Source: Burkholderiaceae bacterium (lineage in GTDB: Bacteria > Pseudomonadota > Gammaproteobacteria > Burkholderiales > Burkholderiaceae_C). Taken from it: a DNA stretch of 47,146 nt. Made by a program: the position numbers and the translations under genes. The stretch covers positions 1 to 47,146 of the forward strand of contig JANJVG010000012.1 of NCBI GenBank assembly GCA_024710165.1, given 5' to 3'. Shown here piece by piece: positions 25,950-35,170 of this stretch. The stretch's first letter is position 1, and every line of letters starts with the position of its first letter. A model generated the notes under the pieces. The model worked only from the letters and a program-made list of their open reading frames with translations, had not been told where the DNA came from and made no database searches.

Positions 25950-27757
25950 CAGTCCTCCACCTGCAAAATGGCGAGGAAAGCCTCCTGGGGCACCTCGACC
26001 GATCCGATCTGTTTCATGCGTTTCTTGCCTGCTTTCTGCTTCTCGAGCAGCTTGCGCTTGCGGGTGATGTCGCCCCCATAGCATTTGGCCAGCACGTTCT
26101 TGCGCATGGCCTTGATGGTCTCGCGCGCAATGATGTTGGCACCAATCGCCGCCTGGATGGCCACGTCGAACATCTGGCGGCTGATGATCTCGCGCATCTT
26201 GGCCACCACGGCACGGCCGCGGTACTGGCTCTGGCTGCGGTGCACGATGATGGACAGCGCATCGACCTTTTCGCCGTTGAGCAGGATGTCGACCTTCACC
26301 ACGTCCGAGGCGCGGTACTCCTTGAATTCGTAATCCATCGACGCATAACCGCGCGACACCGACTTGAGCTTGTCGAAGAAGTCCAGCACGATCTCGCCCA
26401 ATGGCATCTCGTAGGTCAGCATGACCTGGCGGCCATGGTAAGCCATGTTCATCTGCACGCCGCGCTTCTGGTTGGCCAGCGTCATCACCGGCCCCACATA
26501 CTCCTGCGGCATGTACAGGTGCACGGTGACGATGGGTTCGCGGATCTCCTGCAACTTGCCCTGGTCAGGCATCTTGGCCGGGTTCTCGACCATGACGACC
26601 TCGCCACCAGGCATGACCACCTGGTAGACCACGCTGGGCGCCGTGGTGATGAGATCCTGGTCGAATTCGCGTTCCAGGCGCTCCTGCACGATCTCCATGT
26701 GCAGCAAGCCGAGGAAGCCGCAGCGAAAGCCAAAACCCAGCGCCTGACTCACCTCGGGCTCGTAGTGCAGCGAGGCATCGTTGAGCTTGAGCTTTTCCAG
26801 CGCATCGCGCAGCTGGTCGTACTCGCTTGCCTCGGTCGGGTACAGGCCGGCAAACACCTGCGGCTGGATTTCCTTGAAGCCCGGCAAGGCCTCCGTCGCA
26901 GGACCCGCGTTGTTCGGGAGCTTCTTTTCCAGCGTGATGGTGTCGCCCACTTTGGCGGCCTGCAGCTCCTTGATGCCGCAGATCACATAGCCCACTTCAC
27001 CGGCCCGCAGCGCATCGCGCGGTGCATTGGCAGGGGTGAAAACGCCCAGGCTGCCGGCCTCGTAGGCGGCGCCCGTGGCCATCATCTTGATGCGCTCGCC
27101 CTTGAGCAGGCGGCCATCGACCACCCGCACCAGCATCACCACGCCCACATACGTATCGAACCAGCTGTCGATGATCATGGCGCGCAGCGGTCCGTCCGGG
27201 TTGCCCTTGGGGGCCGGCACCTTGGCAACGATCATTTCCAGAATCTCATCGATGCCCATGCCCGTTTTGGCCGAACAAGGAATGGCGTCACCTGCGTCGA
27301 TGCCGATCACATCCTCGATCTCGGCCTTGGCGTTCTCCGGGTCAGACTGCGGTAGATCCATCTTGTTGAGCACCGGCAGCACTTCCACCCCCAGGTCGAG
27401 CGCGGTGTAGCAGTTGGCCACCGTCTGCGCCTCCACGCCCTGCGAGGCATCCACGACCAGCAAGGCCCCCTCGCAGGCCGAGAGCGAACGGCTCACTTCG
27501 TACGAGAAGTCTACGTGGCCGGGCGTGTCGATCAGGTTGAGGTTGTAGACCTGTCCATCCTTGGCCTTGTACTGCAATGCAGCGGTCTGCGCCTTGATGG
27601 TGATGCCGCGTTCCTTCTCGATGTCCATCGAGTCAAGCACCTGGGCCTCCATCTCGCGCTCGGCCAGACCGCCGCAACGCTGGATCAGGCGGTCCGCCAA
27701 CGTGGACTTGCCGTGGTCAATGTGCGCAATGATGGAGAAATTTCTGATGTGGTTCAT
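25949..27757 (-). CDS. lepA: elongation factor 4 (ribosome back-translocase)
   Basis: Translational GTPase of 602 residues. The G domain shows [35 protein letters not shown] and NKMDLP. Later domains include the LepA-specific C-terminal domain with [19 protein letters not shown] and [20 protein letters not shown]. The start is the ATG at 27757; the upstream in-frame TTG at 27760 is unlikely. It heads the lepA-lepB-DUF4845-rnc-era series. A two-hairpin element with a U-tract lies 45 nt upstream and could attenuate its transcription. Confidence 0.97.
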   Translation of the reverse strand: MNHIRNFSIIAHIDHGKSTLADRLIQRCGGLAEREMEAQVLDSMDIEKERGITIKAQTAALQYKAKDGQVYNLNLIDTPGHVDFSYEVSRSLSACEGALLVVDASQGVEAQTVANCYTALDLGVEVLPVLNKMDLPQSDPENAKAEIEDVIGIDAGDAIPCSAKTGMGIDEILEMIVAKVPAPKGNPDGPLRAMIIDSWFDTYVGVVMLVRVVDGRLLKGERIKMMATGAAYEAGSLGVFTPANAPRDALRAGEVGYVICGIKELQAAKVGDTITLEKKLPNNAGPATEALPGFKEIQPQVFAGLYPTEASEYDQLRDALEKLKLNDASLHYEPEVSQALGFGFRCGFLGLLHMEIVQERLEREFDQDLITTAPSVVYQVVMPGGEVVMVENPAKMPDQGKLQEIREPIVTVHLYMPQEYVGPVMTLANQKRGVQMNMAYHGRQVMLTYEMPLGEIVLDFFDKLKSVSRGYASMDYEFKEYRASDVVKVDILLNGEKVDALSIIVHRSQSQYRGRAVVAKMREIISRQMFDVAIQAAIGANIIARETIKAMRKNVLAKCYGGDITRKRKLLEKQKAGKKRMKQIGSVEVPQEAFLAILQVED

Positions 27758-27801
27758 CAACGAAAACCGTCAAGTGAAGGAAGGGACACGATGCACGCAA
27801 G

Positions 27802-27832
27802 AAAAAAGGGCGCGTCAACGGGAGACGCGCCC
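27802..27832 (-). terminator. strong rho-independent terminator upstream of lepA
   Basis: On the minus strand: GGGCGCGTC (27832-27824), 7-nt loop, GACGCGCCC (27816-27808), followed by TTTTTT (27807-27802). The stem is a perfect 9 bp. It is either the end of a small RNA, an attenuator in the lepA leader, or a distant terminator of degP, which ends 340 nt upstream. Confidence 0.88.
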
Positions 27833-27866
27833 TGAACCAACAATCTTTGGCAACTGCGATGGTTGG
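27802..27866 (-). ncRNA. candidate small RNA or attenuated lepA leader
   Basis: A 65-nt RNA is predicted, starting near 27866, about 7 nt after a TACAAT -10 box. A 5' hairpin forms from CCAAC/GUUGG and AUC/GAU around a single mismatch (27866-27837), with a 12-nt loop GCAGUUGCCAAA. A terminator hairpin and U6 follow after a 4-nt linker. This order of promoter, structured RNA and intrinsic terminator is typical of small RNAs and attenuators. No known RNA family is recognised. Confidence 0.4.
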
Positions 27867-27872
27867 GACTTC

Positions 27873-27899
27873 ATTGTAGGCAAAAAGCCGGCACATCAA
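27873..27899 (-). promoter_or_regulatory. candidate sigma-70 promoter for the RNA upstream of lepA
   Basis: On the minus strand: TTGATG (27899-27894), 15-bp spacer, TACAAT (27878-27873). The spacer is 2 bp shorter than optimal. Confidence 0.4.
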
Positions 27900-28098
27900 G
27901 GGCTGCGCAATCGACGCACAAGGTCGTCGCAGGGCATGGGTTTTGCAGGCCGCCCGCTTTCAAAAAAAGCAGCAGACGGCTTGCAGAACAGCGGTGCGGG
28001 ACTTGCGCAATGTTCTGCATCGCAAATCAGGCAAAACCCACCATGCCGAACCTTGCGCAGGAAAGCCCATGATTCTACCCAATCTGATGCGAGCGACA

Positions 28099-28115
28099 CC
28101 GCCGTCGAACGGCGG
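28099..28115. repeat. perfect 7-bp inverted repeat downstream of degP
   Basis: CCGCCGT (28099-28105), 3-nt loop, ACGGCGG (28109-28115), 60 nt past the degP stop. There is no T-tract on either strand, so it is probably an mRNA 3' stabilising hairpin rather than an intrinsic terminator. Confidence 0.5.
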
Positions 28116-28174
28116 AGCATGGCATCTGCAAAAGCCCTCCCCGTCCCGACAGACTCCTGCACCAATCCAGCCGC

Positions 28175-29653
28175 TCAGCGCGCCGGGCGAATCAGGGTGT
28201 ACTGAGCCCATTCACCACGCCGGAACAGCACATTGATGGGCTTGGCCTTGTCCACCTTGGCCAGTGCTGCCTCGAAGTCCTTCACTCCAGCCACTTCGGC
28301 GTTGGCGATCGCCATGATGACGTCGCCCTCGCGCAGACCGGCACGTGCTGCTGCCTCGGTGGCGGCATCCACCCGTACACCGCCGCGCAGCTTCAATTCC
28401 TTTTTCTGCGCATCGGTCAGCTCCGATACAGCCAGCCCGAGTTGCTGGGCCGCCGAAGAGGTCTTGGGTCGGACCTCTTTGTCGGAGGTCTTGAGCGCCG
28501 CCTTGTCGGGCTCGACTTCGGCAACCACGATGGACAGGTCACGCGTTGTGCCACGACGGAACACGGTCAGCGCGCTTTTGGTTCCGGGCTTGGTGCTTCC
28601 CACCATGCGCGGCAGATCGGCGACTTTTTCAATGGGCTTGCCATCAAAGCGCATGATGATGTCGCCGGCTTCAATGCCCGCCTTTTCGGCCGGCGACCCC
28701 GCCTCGACACCGGTCACCAGCGCGCCCTGCTGCTTGCCCAAGCCCAGCGATTCCGCCACATCCCGCGTCACCTGCCCGATCTGCACGCCGATGCGCCCGC
28801 GCGTCACGCGGCCGCTGGCCCGCAGCTGCTCGCTCACGCGCATCGCTTCATCGATAGGGATCGCGAACGAGATCCCCATGAACCCGCCTGATCGCGAATA
28901 GATCTGGCTGTTGATGCCCACCACCTCGCCACGCATGTTGATCAGGGGCCCGCCCGAATTGCCTGGATTGATCGCCACATCGGTCTGGATGAACGGAAGA
29001 TAGTCGCCCGTGTCACGCTGCTTGGCGCTCACGATGCCTGCCGTGACGGTGTTTTCCAGGCCGAACGGCGATCCGATAGCCATGACCCACTCACCCACCC
29101 GCAAGCGGTTGATGTCGCCAATGCGCACGGAAGGTAGCCCGGTGGCATCGATTTTCACCACCGCCACATCGGTGCGCTTGTCGGTTCCCACGATTCTGGC
29201 CTTGAACTCGCGTTTGTCGGTCAGGGTGACGATCACCTCGTCTGCGCCGTCCACCACGTGGGCGTTGGTCATCACGTAGCCATCGGAACTGACGATGAAG
29301 CCCGACCCGACACCACGCGGCTGTTCATCTTCCTGGTTGGGGCGCTGCGGCCGTTGCTGGCGGGGCATGTTCGGGATGGGCACGCCAAAACGCTTGAAAA
29401 ATTCAAGCATTTCTTCATCCATTCCGTTCATCACCCCGCGGGAAGACACTTTCTCCAGTGTACGGATGTTGACCACCGACGGGCCCACCTGCTCCACCAG
29501 GTCGGTGAAGTCTGGCAACCCGCGCACCGATGCCGGCACTGCCGGTGTCGGCATCTGCGCCAGCACCGGCGCAGCCACAACGGCACCCATCGCCAGAGCC
29601 AGCGTGCTGGCGCATCTTCCAACCGACCACACCGCCCCTTTGTTCTTTTTCAT
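28175..29653 (-). CDS. mucD: periplasmic serine protease DegP/MucD (HtrA family)
   Basis: Envelope quality-control protease and chaperone of 492 residues. The signal peptide MKKNKGAVWSVGRCASTLAL continues to a VLA-Q cleavage site near residue 32. The trypsin-like domain carries the triad His132 (MTNAHVV), Asp162 (RTDVAVV) and Ser233 (NPGNSGGP). Two PDZ domains follow, the first with AGIEAGDIIMRFDGKPI. The start chosen is the ATG at 29653, which has AAAGG upstream. An in-frame ATG at 29683 would add 10 residues before the signal peptide. It lies downstream of rpoE-rseA, and a sigma-E-like promoter candidate precedes it. DegQ/DegP naming is interchangeable here. Confidence 0.95.
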   Translation of the reverse strand: MKKNKGAVWSVGRCASTLALAMGAVVAAPVLAQMPTPAVPASVRGLPDFTDLVEQVGPSVVNIRTLEKVSSRGVMNGMDEEMLEFFKRFGVPIPNMPRQQRPQRPNQEDEQPRGVGSGFIVSSDGYVMTNAHVVDGADEVIVTLTDKREFKARIVGTDKRTDVAVVKIDATGLPSVRIGDINRLRVGEWVMAIGSPFGLENTVTAGIVSAKQRDTGDYLPFIQTDVAINPGNSGGPLINMRGEVVGINSQIYSRSGGFMGISFAIPIDEAMRVSEQLRASGRVTRGRIGVQIGQVTRDVAESLGLGKQQGALVTGVEAGSPAEKAGIEAGDIIMRFDGKPIEKVADLPRMVGSTKPGTKSALTVFRRGTTRDLSIVVAEVEPDKAALKTSDKEVRPKTSSAAQQLGLAVSELTDAQKKELKLRGGVRVDAATEAAARAGLREGDVIMAIANAEVAGVKDFEAALAKVDKAKPINVLFRRGEWAQYTLIRPAR

Positions 29654-29707
29654 CTCCGACCTTTCAAGAATACGAGTCAACATGTCGCACCCGGCATGGG
29701 TATCTGG

Positions 29708-29738
29708 TCTGAGAAATACGTCGCGTCCATTTGGTTCC
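29708..29738 (-). promoter_or_regulatory. candidate sigma-E-type promoter for mucD
   Basis: On the minus strand GGAACC (29738-29733) is followed, after an 18-bp spacer, by TCTCAGA (29714-29708). This resembles the GGAACTT / TCTGA or TCAAA pattern of RpoE promoters. It lies 55 nt before the mucD start, in the 240-nt rseA-mucD gap, which otherwise holds no gene. Confidence 0.35.
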
Positions 29739-29893
29739 GCAAGACGCCTCTTTCACAAACCCGGAACAATGCGAAACACCCGCCACACGGGCTGCAGCGA
29801 TGTGCCTCCGAGGGAAAAGCTCTCGATCCCCGGCATCACCCGAACCATGGGGTGCTTGCGCCGATGTGCAGACCAGGGACTCCCCGTCCGGGA

Positions 29894-30496
29894 TCAGCGC
29901 GAAGGCGAATCGAAATTGGCGTTGCGCAGAAAGCCTGCAGGCATCTGCAGCGCTGCGGTGCCGCTGTACTGCTTGTGCGCCGCCAGCAATTCATCCAGGC
30001 GCGGGTCCCGGAGCATGACCTGTGACTCCGGGTTGTTGCTTGCAACCGCCTGCACCGGCGCCGCGGCCGGGGTCACCGCCAGCTGCGGCCCGGTGCTGCC
30101 TCCACTCAGAGAGCCCAAGACATTCCAGCCAATGGCCACCACCGCGGCAAGCGAGGCAAAGCCGGCCGCCATCTTCCAGCGGAACAGCGCATCGTTGGCG
30201 GCCTGCACCGGCAACTGCCGCAGCGCAGGAGGCTTCACTGCAAGGGTCGATGGCATGACCGACGGCACGGGTTCTTCAGCCATCTTTGCGTGCAGTCTCG
30301 CCAGAAAATCGCTTCCCCGGTCTGGCCGCGCCAGTTCGGCCGAGCGCAGCACGTCACCGACCAGGTGGTACATCTGCCAAGCCTCTCGCCCTTCGCTCTG
30401 CTGTGCGAACCGGTAGGCCTGCGCCCACTCGTCGCTGTCCAGTTCGCCATCGGCCAGTGCCGAGAGCTGCTCGCGTTGTTTCAGATCATCTTGCAT
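29894..30496 (-). CDS. rseA: anti-sigma-E factor RseA/MucA
   Basis: Inner-membrane anti-sigma factor that holds RpoE inactive until proteolysis releases it. It has 200 residues: an N-terminal cytoplasmic anti-sigma domain starting QREQLSALADGELDSDEW and including WQMYHLVGDVLRS, one transmembrane helix MAAGFASLAAVVAIGWNVLG (about 120-140), and a periplasmic tail ending in the LDELLAAHKQYSG region typical of betaproteobacterial RseA. The ATG at 30496 has AGGTGA upstream and was preferred over a GTG at 30523. It follows rpoE by 45 nt. The expected RseB partner is not encoded next to it. Confidence 0.9.
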   Translation of the reverse strand: MQDDLKQREQLSALADGELDSDEWAQAYRFAQQSEGREAWQMYHLVGDVLRSAELARPDRGSDFLARLHAKMAEEPVPSVMPSTLAVKPPALRQLPVQAANDALFRWKMAAGFASLAAVVAIGWNVLGSLSGGSTGPQLAVTPAAAPVQAVASNNPESQVMLRDPRLDELLAAHKQYSGTAALQMPAGFLRNANFDSPSR

Positions 30497-30541
30497 GGTG
30501 TCACCTGCCAACTCCAAAGTCACATCGCCCCTACCGACGAC

Positions 30542-31186
30542 CTACCAGCGCTTACCCGTCTGGTTTTCCAGCAAGGGGCGCACCCGGGCTGAAATGGCTT
30601 CGCGGGCCCGGAAAATCCGCGACCGCACCGTGCCGATCGGGCATGCCATGGCTGCAGCAATTTCTTCGTAGCTCAGCCCTTCGATCTCCCGCAGGGTCAC
30701 TGCCTGCCGTAAATCATCCGGCAAGGCTTCCATGGCAGCATTCACCGCCGCAGCAATCTCCTGGGCTGCCAGCACGGTTTCCGGCGTTTCGTCGGTGGTT
30801 GGTTCCTGTCCGATACGAGAAGTTTCATTGTCGTCATCGTCCGGGCGCAGGGCACCCTCGTAGACCAGCGGATCGCGCTTGAGGTCGAGCAGAAACTTTT
30901 TGGCCGTATTGACTGCAATACGATAAAGCCAGGTGTAAAACTGGGCTTCACCCCGAAACTGGTGCAGGGCACGGTAGGCCCTCAAAAACGTTTCCTGTGC
31001 GATGTCCTGCACCAGATCGGTATCACGCACCATGCGCCCGATCAGCCGCTCGATGCGGCGCTGGTACTTGATGACGAGCAAATCGTAGGCGCGCAGATCG
31101 CCCGCCACGGCGCGCTCCACCAACAGAACGTCGTTGTGGATGGCGGGGGAATCGTCTGGGGGCGTGGCCGTTGGAGGGGTGGTCAT
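30542..31186 (-). CDS. rpoE: RNA polymerase sigma factor RpoE (AlgU/SigE)
   Basis: ECF sigma factor for envelope stress, 214 residues. Region 2 contains YDLLVIKYQRRIERLIGRMV, DIAQETFLRAYRALHQFRG (-10 recognition) and FYTWLYRIAVNTAKKFL. Region 4 contains LPDDLRQAVTLREIEGLSYE and the helix-turn-helix CPIGTVRSRIFRAREAI. The 25-residue N-terminal extension is low-complexity. It starts 11 nt after the YgfX-like gene and is followed by its anti-sigma factor. DegP/MucD is the expected regulon member downstream. Confidence 0.95.
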   Translation of the reverse strand: MTTPPTATPPDDSPAIHNDVLLVERAVAGDLRAYDLLVIKYQRRIERLIGRMVRDTDLVQDIAQETFLRAYRALHQFRGEAQFYTWLYRIAVNTAKKFLLDLKRDPLVYEGALRPDDDDNETSRIGQEPTTDETPETVLAAQEIAAAVNAAMEALPDDLRQAVTLREIEGLSYEEIAAAMACPIGTVRSRIFRAREAISARVRPLLENQTGKRW

Positions 31187-31197
31187 GAAAAAAAGAG

Positions 31198-31692
31198 TCA
31201 GCCCCCGCCCTCGCGGGCCTTCAGGGCGGTGTCGGCAACGCGATGTCCGGGGCGCGAATATACCGCACGGCGCACATCGCTCCAGCGGGCGCGGTCACGC
31301 CCCTGTTCCAGCCAGATCCAGCAACAGGGTGCTCCGTCCACCCGCAAACAAACGGCCATTTGACGCTGCAAATCAAGATGGACCGCGAGGGTACCGGAGT
31401 GCACTACGCCCTGCGGGCTCTGCAAGCTCCAGACCTGACCATCCCAGGCCAGCACTCCAGACGGCAGCCGGGACGCAAAACGCCACGCACTCCCCGTAGC
31501 CATCAGCCATAAAGCCAGGGCGGCGCCCACCACCCAGTCAGGATGGGCCGACGCGCCAAGCAATGCCCACGCAACCAGGGCCGCCAACCCGGCCAGCGAT
31601 GCCGCCCCCCCCATCACGCCAAGCCAGCCCGTCCACCCCGAGGTGGGGTACCGGACCGCTGGAGCATGGTAGCGTGAGGGATTTGCGGTCAT
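31198..31692 (-). CDS. small membrane protein of unknown function, YgfX-like topology
   Basis: A 164-residue protein with two adjacent hydrophobic helices (WLGVMGGAASLAGLAALVAW and VVGAALALWLMATG), followed by a soluble half with RLPSGVLAWDGQVWSLQSPQ and the closing CCWIWLEQGRDRARWSDVRR. Two helices plus a basic tail with Trp-Leu motifs resemble the YgfX/CptA family, but similarity by eye is weak and no function is assigned. The ATG at 31692 was chosen over a TTG at 31722. It lies between fabF and rpoE, 11 nt before rpoE, so it is probably co-transcribed with the stress sigma factor. Confidence 0.65.
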   Translation of the reverse strand: MTANPSRYHAPAVRYPTSGWTGWLGVMGGAASLAGLAALVAWALLGASAHPDWVVGAALALWLMATGSAWRFASRLPSGVLAWDGQVWSLQSPQGVVHSGTLAVHLDLQRQMAVCLRVDGAPCCWIWLEQGRDRARWSDVRRAVYSRPGHRVADTALKAREGGG

Positions 31693-31776
31693 GCGATACA
31701 GACACGGGCATCCCGGCGACAAGGGATGTACTTGATGCCGCAGGGCACCTGGAAACGGTGCGATGGCCAGCGGCCC

Positions 31777-33021
31777 TCAGACGCGCCGGAACACCAGCGT
31801 GCCGTTGGTGCCGCCAAAGCCGAAGTTGTTCTTGATCGCGACATCCATCTTCATGTCCCGCGCCGTGTTGGCGCAGTAGTCGAGGTCGCACTCGGGGTCC
31901 TGGTTGTCCAGGTTGATGGTCGGCGGAACCTTCTGGTGGTAGAGCGCGAGGATCGTGAAGATGCTCTCGATGCCGCCCGCCCCGCCCAGCAGGTGGCCGG
32001 TCATGGACTTGGTCGAACTCACCACCATCTTGTGCGCGTGGTCGCCGAAGGCCGCCTTGATGGCATTGGTCTCGTTGACATCGCCCAGCGGCGTGGACGT
32101 GCCGTGTGCATTGAGGTAGGCCACCTCATCGGCATTGATGCCGGCGTTGCGCAAGGCAGCCAGCATGGCGCGGCGCGGGCCGTCCATGTTGGGCGCGGTC
32201 ATGTGGCCGGCGTCGGCGCTCATGCCGTAGCCGCTCAGTTCCGCATAAATTTTGGCGCCACGCGCCTTGGCGTGTTCGTATTCCTCGACCACGACGACAC
32301 CGGCACCCTCGCCCAGCACGAAGCCGTCGCGGTCCTTGTCCCAGGGGCGCGAGGCCGCCTTGGGGTCGTCGTTGCGGGTGGAGAGCGCGCGCATCGCGGC
32401 AAAGCCGCCAATGCCCAGCGGCGACACCGTGGCTTCTGCGCCCCCGGCGATGACCACATCGGCATCGCCGTATTCGATCATGCGACCGGCCTCACCGATG
32501 CAGTGCAGGCCCGTGGTGCAGGCCGTGACAACGGCCAGATTCGGCCCCTTGAAGCCGAAACGCATGGACACATGCCCGGCGACCATGTTGATGATGGACG
32601 CCGGCACGAAAAACGGGGTGATCCGCCGGGCCCCGCGGTTGACGAATTCGGCGTGGGTGTTTTCAATCAGCGGCAAGCCGCCGATTCCCGAGCCGATCAC
32701 GCAGCCGATCCGGGTGGCCAGCTCCTCATTCAGCGCATCGCCCGTGGGCAGGCCGGCATCGTGCACGGCCTGGGCAGCCGCCGCAATGCCGTAATGGATG
32801 AAGGAGTCCATGGCACGCGCGTCCTTGACGCTGATATAGGACTCCAGGTCAAACCCCTTGACCTCGCCGGCAATCTTGCAGGCAAAGTTCGAAGTATCGA
32901 ACTTGGTGATGAGGTCAATGCCGGACTGACCGGCAAGGATATTGGCCCAGGCGTCCTGCACCGTGTTTCCCACGGGGCTGACGCAACCCAGGCCGGTCAC
33001 GACAACGCGACGACGGCTCAT
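31777..33021 (-). CDS. fabF: beta-ketoacyl-ACP synthase II
   Basis: Elongating condensing enzyme of fatty acid synthesis, 414 residues. It begins [20 protein letters not shown]. The active-site Cys lies in [15 protein letters not shown]. The histidines occur in [15 protein letters not shown] and [11 protein letters not shown]. The C-terminus has [22 protein letters not shown] is a slight variant of the usual TACAS-type nucleophile motif. It is the last fab gene of the cluster, 50 nt after acpP, as in E. coli. Confidence 0.97.
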   Translation of the reverse strand: MSRRRVVVTGLGCVSPVGNTVQDAWANILAGQSGIDLITKFDTSNFACKIAGEVKGFDLESYISVKDARAMDSFIHYGIAAAAQAVHDAGLPTGDALNEELATRIGCVIGSGIGGLPLIENTHAEFVNRGARRITPFFVPASIINMVAGHVSMRFGFKGPNLAVVTACTTGLHCIGEAGRMIEYGDADVVIAGGAEATVSPLGIGGFAAMRALSTRNDDPKAASRPWDKDRDGFVLGEGAGVVVVEEYEHAKARGAKIYAELSGYGMSADAGHMTAPNMDGPRRAMLAALRNAGINADEVAYLNAHGTSTPLGDVNETNAIKAAFGDHAHKMVVSSTKSMTGHLLGGAGGIESIFTILALYHQKVPPTINLDNQDPECDLDYCANTARDMKMDVAIKNNFGFGGTNGTLVFRRV

Positions 33022-33071
33022 GCGTAAAAACCTTGTGCTGATCGCTGAAGAGAAGGCGCCAGGCGCGCCGC

Positions 33072-33350
<279 letters not shown>

Positions 33351-33412
33351 GCTGCTCAAGGGAAGCCTCCCCCGAACTGCCCGCCGCACGGATGAACCGG
33401 CGTGTTTCTTGG

Positions 33413-34159
33413 TTACATGTACATGCCGCCGTTGACATGCAGCTCCTGCCCGGTCACATAGCCAGCCTCGCGCGAAGCCAGGTAGGCCACGGCGTGGGCG
33501 ATGTCGGCAGGCTTGCCCAGATGGCCCAGCGGAATCTGGTCCAGCAAGGCTTTCTGCTGCGCCTCGGGCAGGCCAGCGGTCATGTCGGTGTCGATGAAGC
33601 CTGGCGCCACGCAGTTCACGGTCACGTTGCGGCTGCCCAACTCGCGCGCCAGCGCGCGCGTCATGCCCGCCACACCCGCCTTGGCGGCAGCGTAGTTGGC
33701 CTGGCCGGGATTGCCCGAGGCGCCCACCACGCTGGTGATGCTGATGATACGCCCATAGCGCTGCTTCATCATGGGCTTGATGGCGGCACGGCTGACGCGG
33801 AACACGGCCTTGAGGTTGGTGTCCAGCACGGCGTCCCAGTCGTCGTCCTTCATGCGCATGGCGAGCTGGTCGCGCGTGATGCCGGCGTTGTTCACCAGCA
33901 CATGCAGGCCGCCCTGGCCCTTGACGATGCTGTCGATCAGCGCATCGACCGCCGCAGCGTCGTTCACGTTGAGGTTGGCGCCCCGGCAGCCGGGATAGGC
34001 AGCCAGCGCCTGGGTGATGCGCGCAGCGCCTTCGTCGGTGGTGGCGGTGCCGATGACCTGGTGGCCGCGCGCGGCCAGCTCCAATGCGATGGCGGCGCCG
34101 ATGCCGCGCGAGGCACCCGTGACCAGCGCCACGGTGGGGGTTGCGGTGGATTCGCTCAT
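33413..34159 (-). CDS. fabG: 3-oxoacyl-ACP reductase
   Basis: NADPH-dependent SDR reductase of fatty acid synthesis, 248 residues. The cofactor motif is VTGASRGIGAAIALEL and the NNAGITRDQLAMRM segment is typical. The catalytic Ser-Tyr-Lys occurs in ITSVVGASGNPGQANYAAAK. The C-terminus is GQELHVNGGMYM. It overlaps fabD by 4 nt (ATGA). Confidence 0.97.
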   Translation of the reverse strand: MSESTATPTVALVTGASRGIGAAIALELAARGHQVIGTATTDEGAARITQALAAYPGCRGANLNVNDAAAVDALIDSIVKGQGGLHVLVNNAGITRDQLAMRMKDDDWDAVLDTNLKAVFRVSRAAIKPMMKQRYGRIISITSVVGASGNPGQANYAAAKAGVAGMTRALARELGSRNVTVNCVAPGFIDTDMTAGLPEAQQKALLDQIPLGHLGKPADIAHAVAYLASREAGYVTGQELHVNGGMYM

Positions 34160-35106
34160 GCCAGCAGTTCCTTCACTTCATTCAGGGTGGCCGGGTCGTA
34201 CAGTGCCGCGCCCGTTAGTTCGGCGTCGATGCGCTTGGTCATGCCCGCCAGCACCTTGCCAGGGCCGCATTCGACGATGTGTGTGATGCCGCGGGCCTTC
34301 AGCGCCTGCACGCACTCCACCCAGCGCACGGGGCCGAAGGCCTGGCGGTAGAGCGCATCACGGATGGCGTCGGCGTCCTGCTGCACGGCCACGTCAATAT
34401 TGTTGAGCACCGGGATCTGCGGCGCGGCCAATGGCGTGGCAGCCAGGGCGGTGCGCAACTTCTCGGCGGCGGGCTTCATCAGGCTGGAGTGGAACGGCGC
34501 CGACACCGGCAGCGGCAGCGCGCGCTTGGCACCTGCGGCCTTGAGGGCCTCGCAGGCCTTCTCGACGGCCGCCTTGCTGCCGGCGATCACGGTCTGCGCC
34601 GGGTCGTTGAAATTCACCGCCTCGACCACTTCAGTGCCGTTTTGGCCCATGGCGCTCGTCACTTCTGCGCAACCAGCAATTACTTTGGCAGCATCCAGGC
34701 CCAGAATCGCGGCCATGGCGCCAGTGCCCACGGGCACGGCTTCCTGCATGGCGGCAGCACGCAGGCGCACCAGCGGCGCCGCCTGGGCCAGCGTGAGCAC
34801 GCCGGACGCCACCAGCGCCGAGTATTCACCCAGCGAGTGCCCAGCCACCGCCGCAGGCAACGCGCCGCCCTCGGCGCGCCAGACGCGCCAAGCGGCCACA
34901 CCCGCCACCAGCATCACCGGCTGGGTGTTGGTGGTCAAGGCCAGCGCCTCCTTGGGGCCCTCATGGATCAGGCGGCCCACATCTTCGCCCAGGGCGTCGG
35001 ACGCTTCCTTCAGCGTCTGCACCACGGCGGGATGATCGCCCCAGCCATCGAGCATGCCCACGGCCTGCGAGCCCTGGCCCGGAAAGACAAATGCAAAGTT
35101 TTTCAT
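34156..35106 (-). CDS. fabD: malonyl-CoA:ACP transacylase
   Basis: Loads malonate on ACP. The 316-residue protein begins NFAFVFPGQGSQAVGMLDGW. The nucleophile is Ser91 in VAGHSLGEYSALVA, and the partner His lies in PVSAPFHSSLMKP. It overlaps fabG by 4 nt. It is separated from fabH by 61 nt that hold repeat copy R5. Confidence 0.97.
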   Translation of the reverse strand: MKNFAFVFPGQGSQAVGMLDGWGDHPAVVQTLKEASDALGEDVGRLIHEGPKEALALTTNTQPVMLVAGVAAWRVWRAEGGALPAAVAGHSLGEYSALVASGVLTLAQAAPLVRLRAAAMQEAVPVGTGAMAAILGLDAAKVIAGCAEVTSAMGQNGTEVVEAVNFNDPAQTVIAGSKAAVEKACEALKAAGAKRALPLPVSAPFHSSLMKPAAEKLRTALAATPLAAPQIPVLNNIDVAVQQDADAIRDALYRQAFGPVRWVECVQALKARGITHIVECGPGKVLAGMTKRIDAELTGAALYDPATLNEVKELLA

Positions 35107-35114
35107 TGCTGATA

Positions 35115-35170
35115 ATGAAAATATGAAAGAAATCGGGCTCTAGCGCTTATCCATCAAGCGCAAGCAGCTA
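35115..35170 (-). repeat. dispersed hairpin repeat, copy R5
   Basis: On the minus strand: TAGCTGCTTGCGCTTGATGG, then ATAAGCGCTAGAGCCCGATT. Its TAGCTGC core supplies the TAG stop of fabH (35168-35170). The AT-rich left end found in other copies is missing, replaced by fabH coding sequence. Confidence 0.78.

Larger units (their letters stand above)
27758..28174. other. 417-nt gap between degP and lepA without a supported protein gene
   Basis: Several open frames of 60-97 codons cross this gap, but none resembles a known family or has a clear ribosome binding site. In other relatives a small glutaredoxin-like gene may sit here; no CPxC or CHLC-type motif is found in frame. What can be seen is a candidate promoter, a two-hairpin RNA with terminator (27802-27899), and a perfect 7-bp palindrome at 28099-28115. 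Confidence 0.6.

Noticed and set aside
27758-27760. TTG as start codon of lepA
   Set aside because: The ATG immediately following (27757-27755) gives the conserved [12 protein letters not shown] start. The TTG adds one residue without support.
27896-28165. An 89-codon minus-strand ORF with Cys-rich CLICDAEHC between degP and lepA
   Set aside because: It was considered as a glutaredoxin- or zinc-ribbon-like protein, but the cysteine spacing fits no family. No ribosome binding site is seen, and overlapping frames of similar length exist.
31198-31722. A toxin-antitoxin reading of the YgfX-like gene
   Set aside because: YgfX/CptA has been proposed as a toxin with an SdhE antitoxin, but no sdhE-like gene is adjacent and the similarity is weak.
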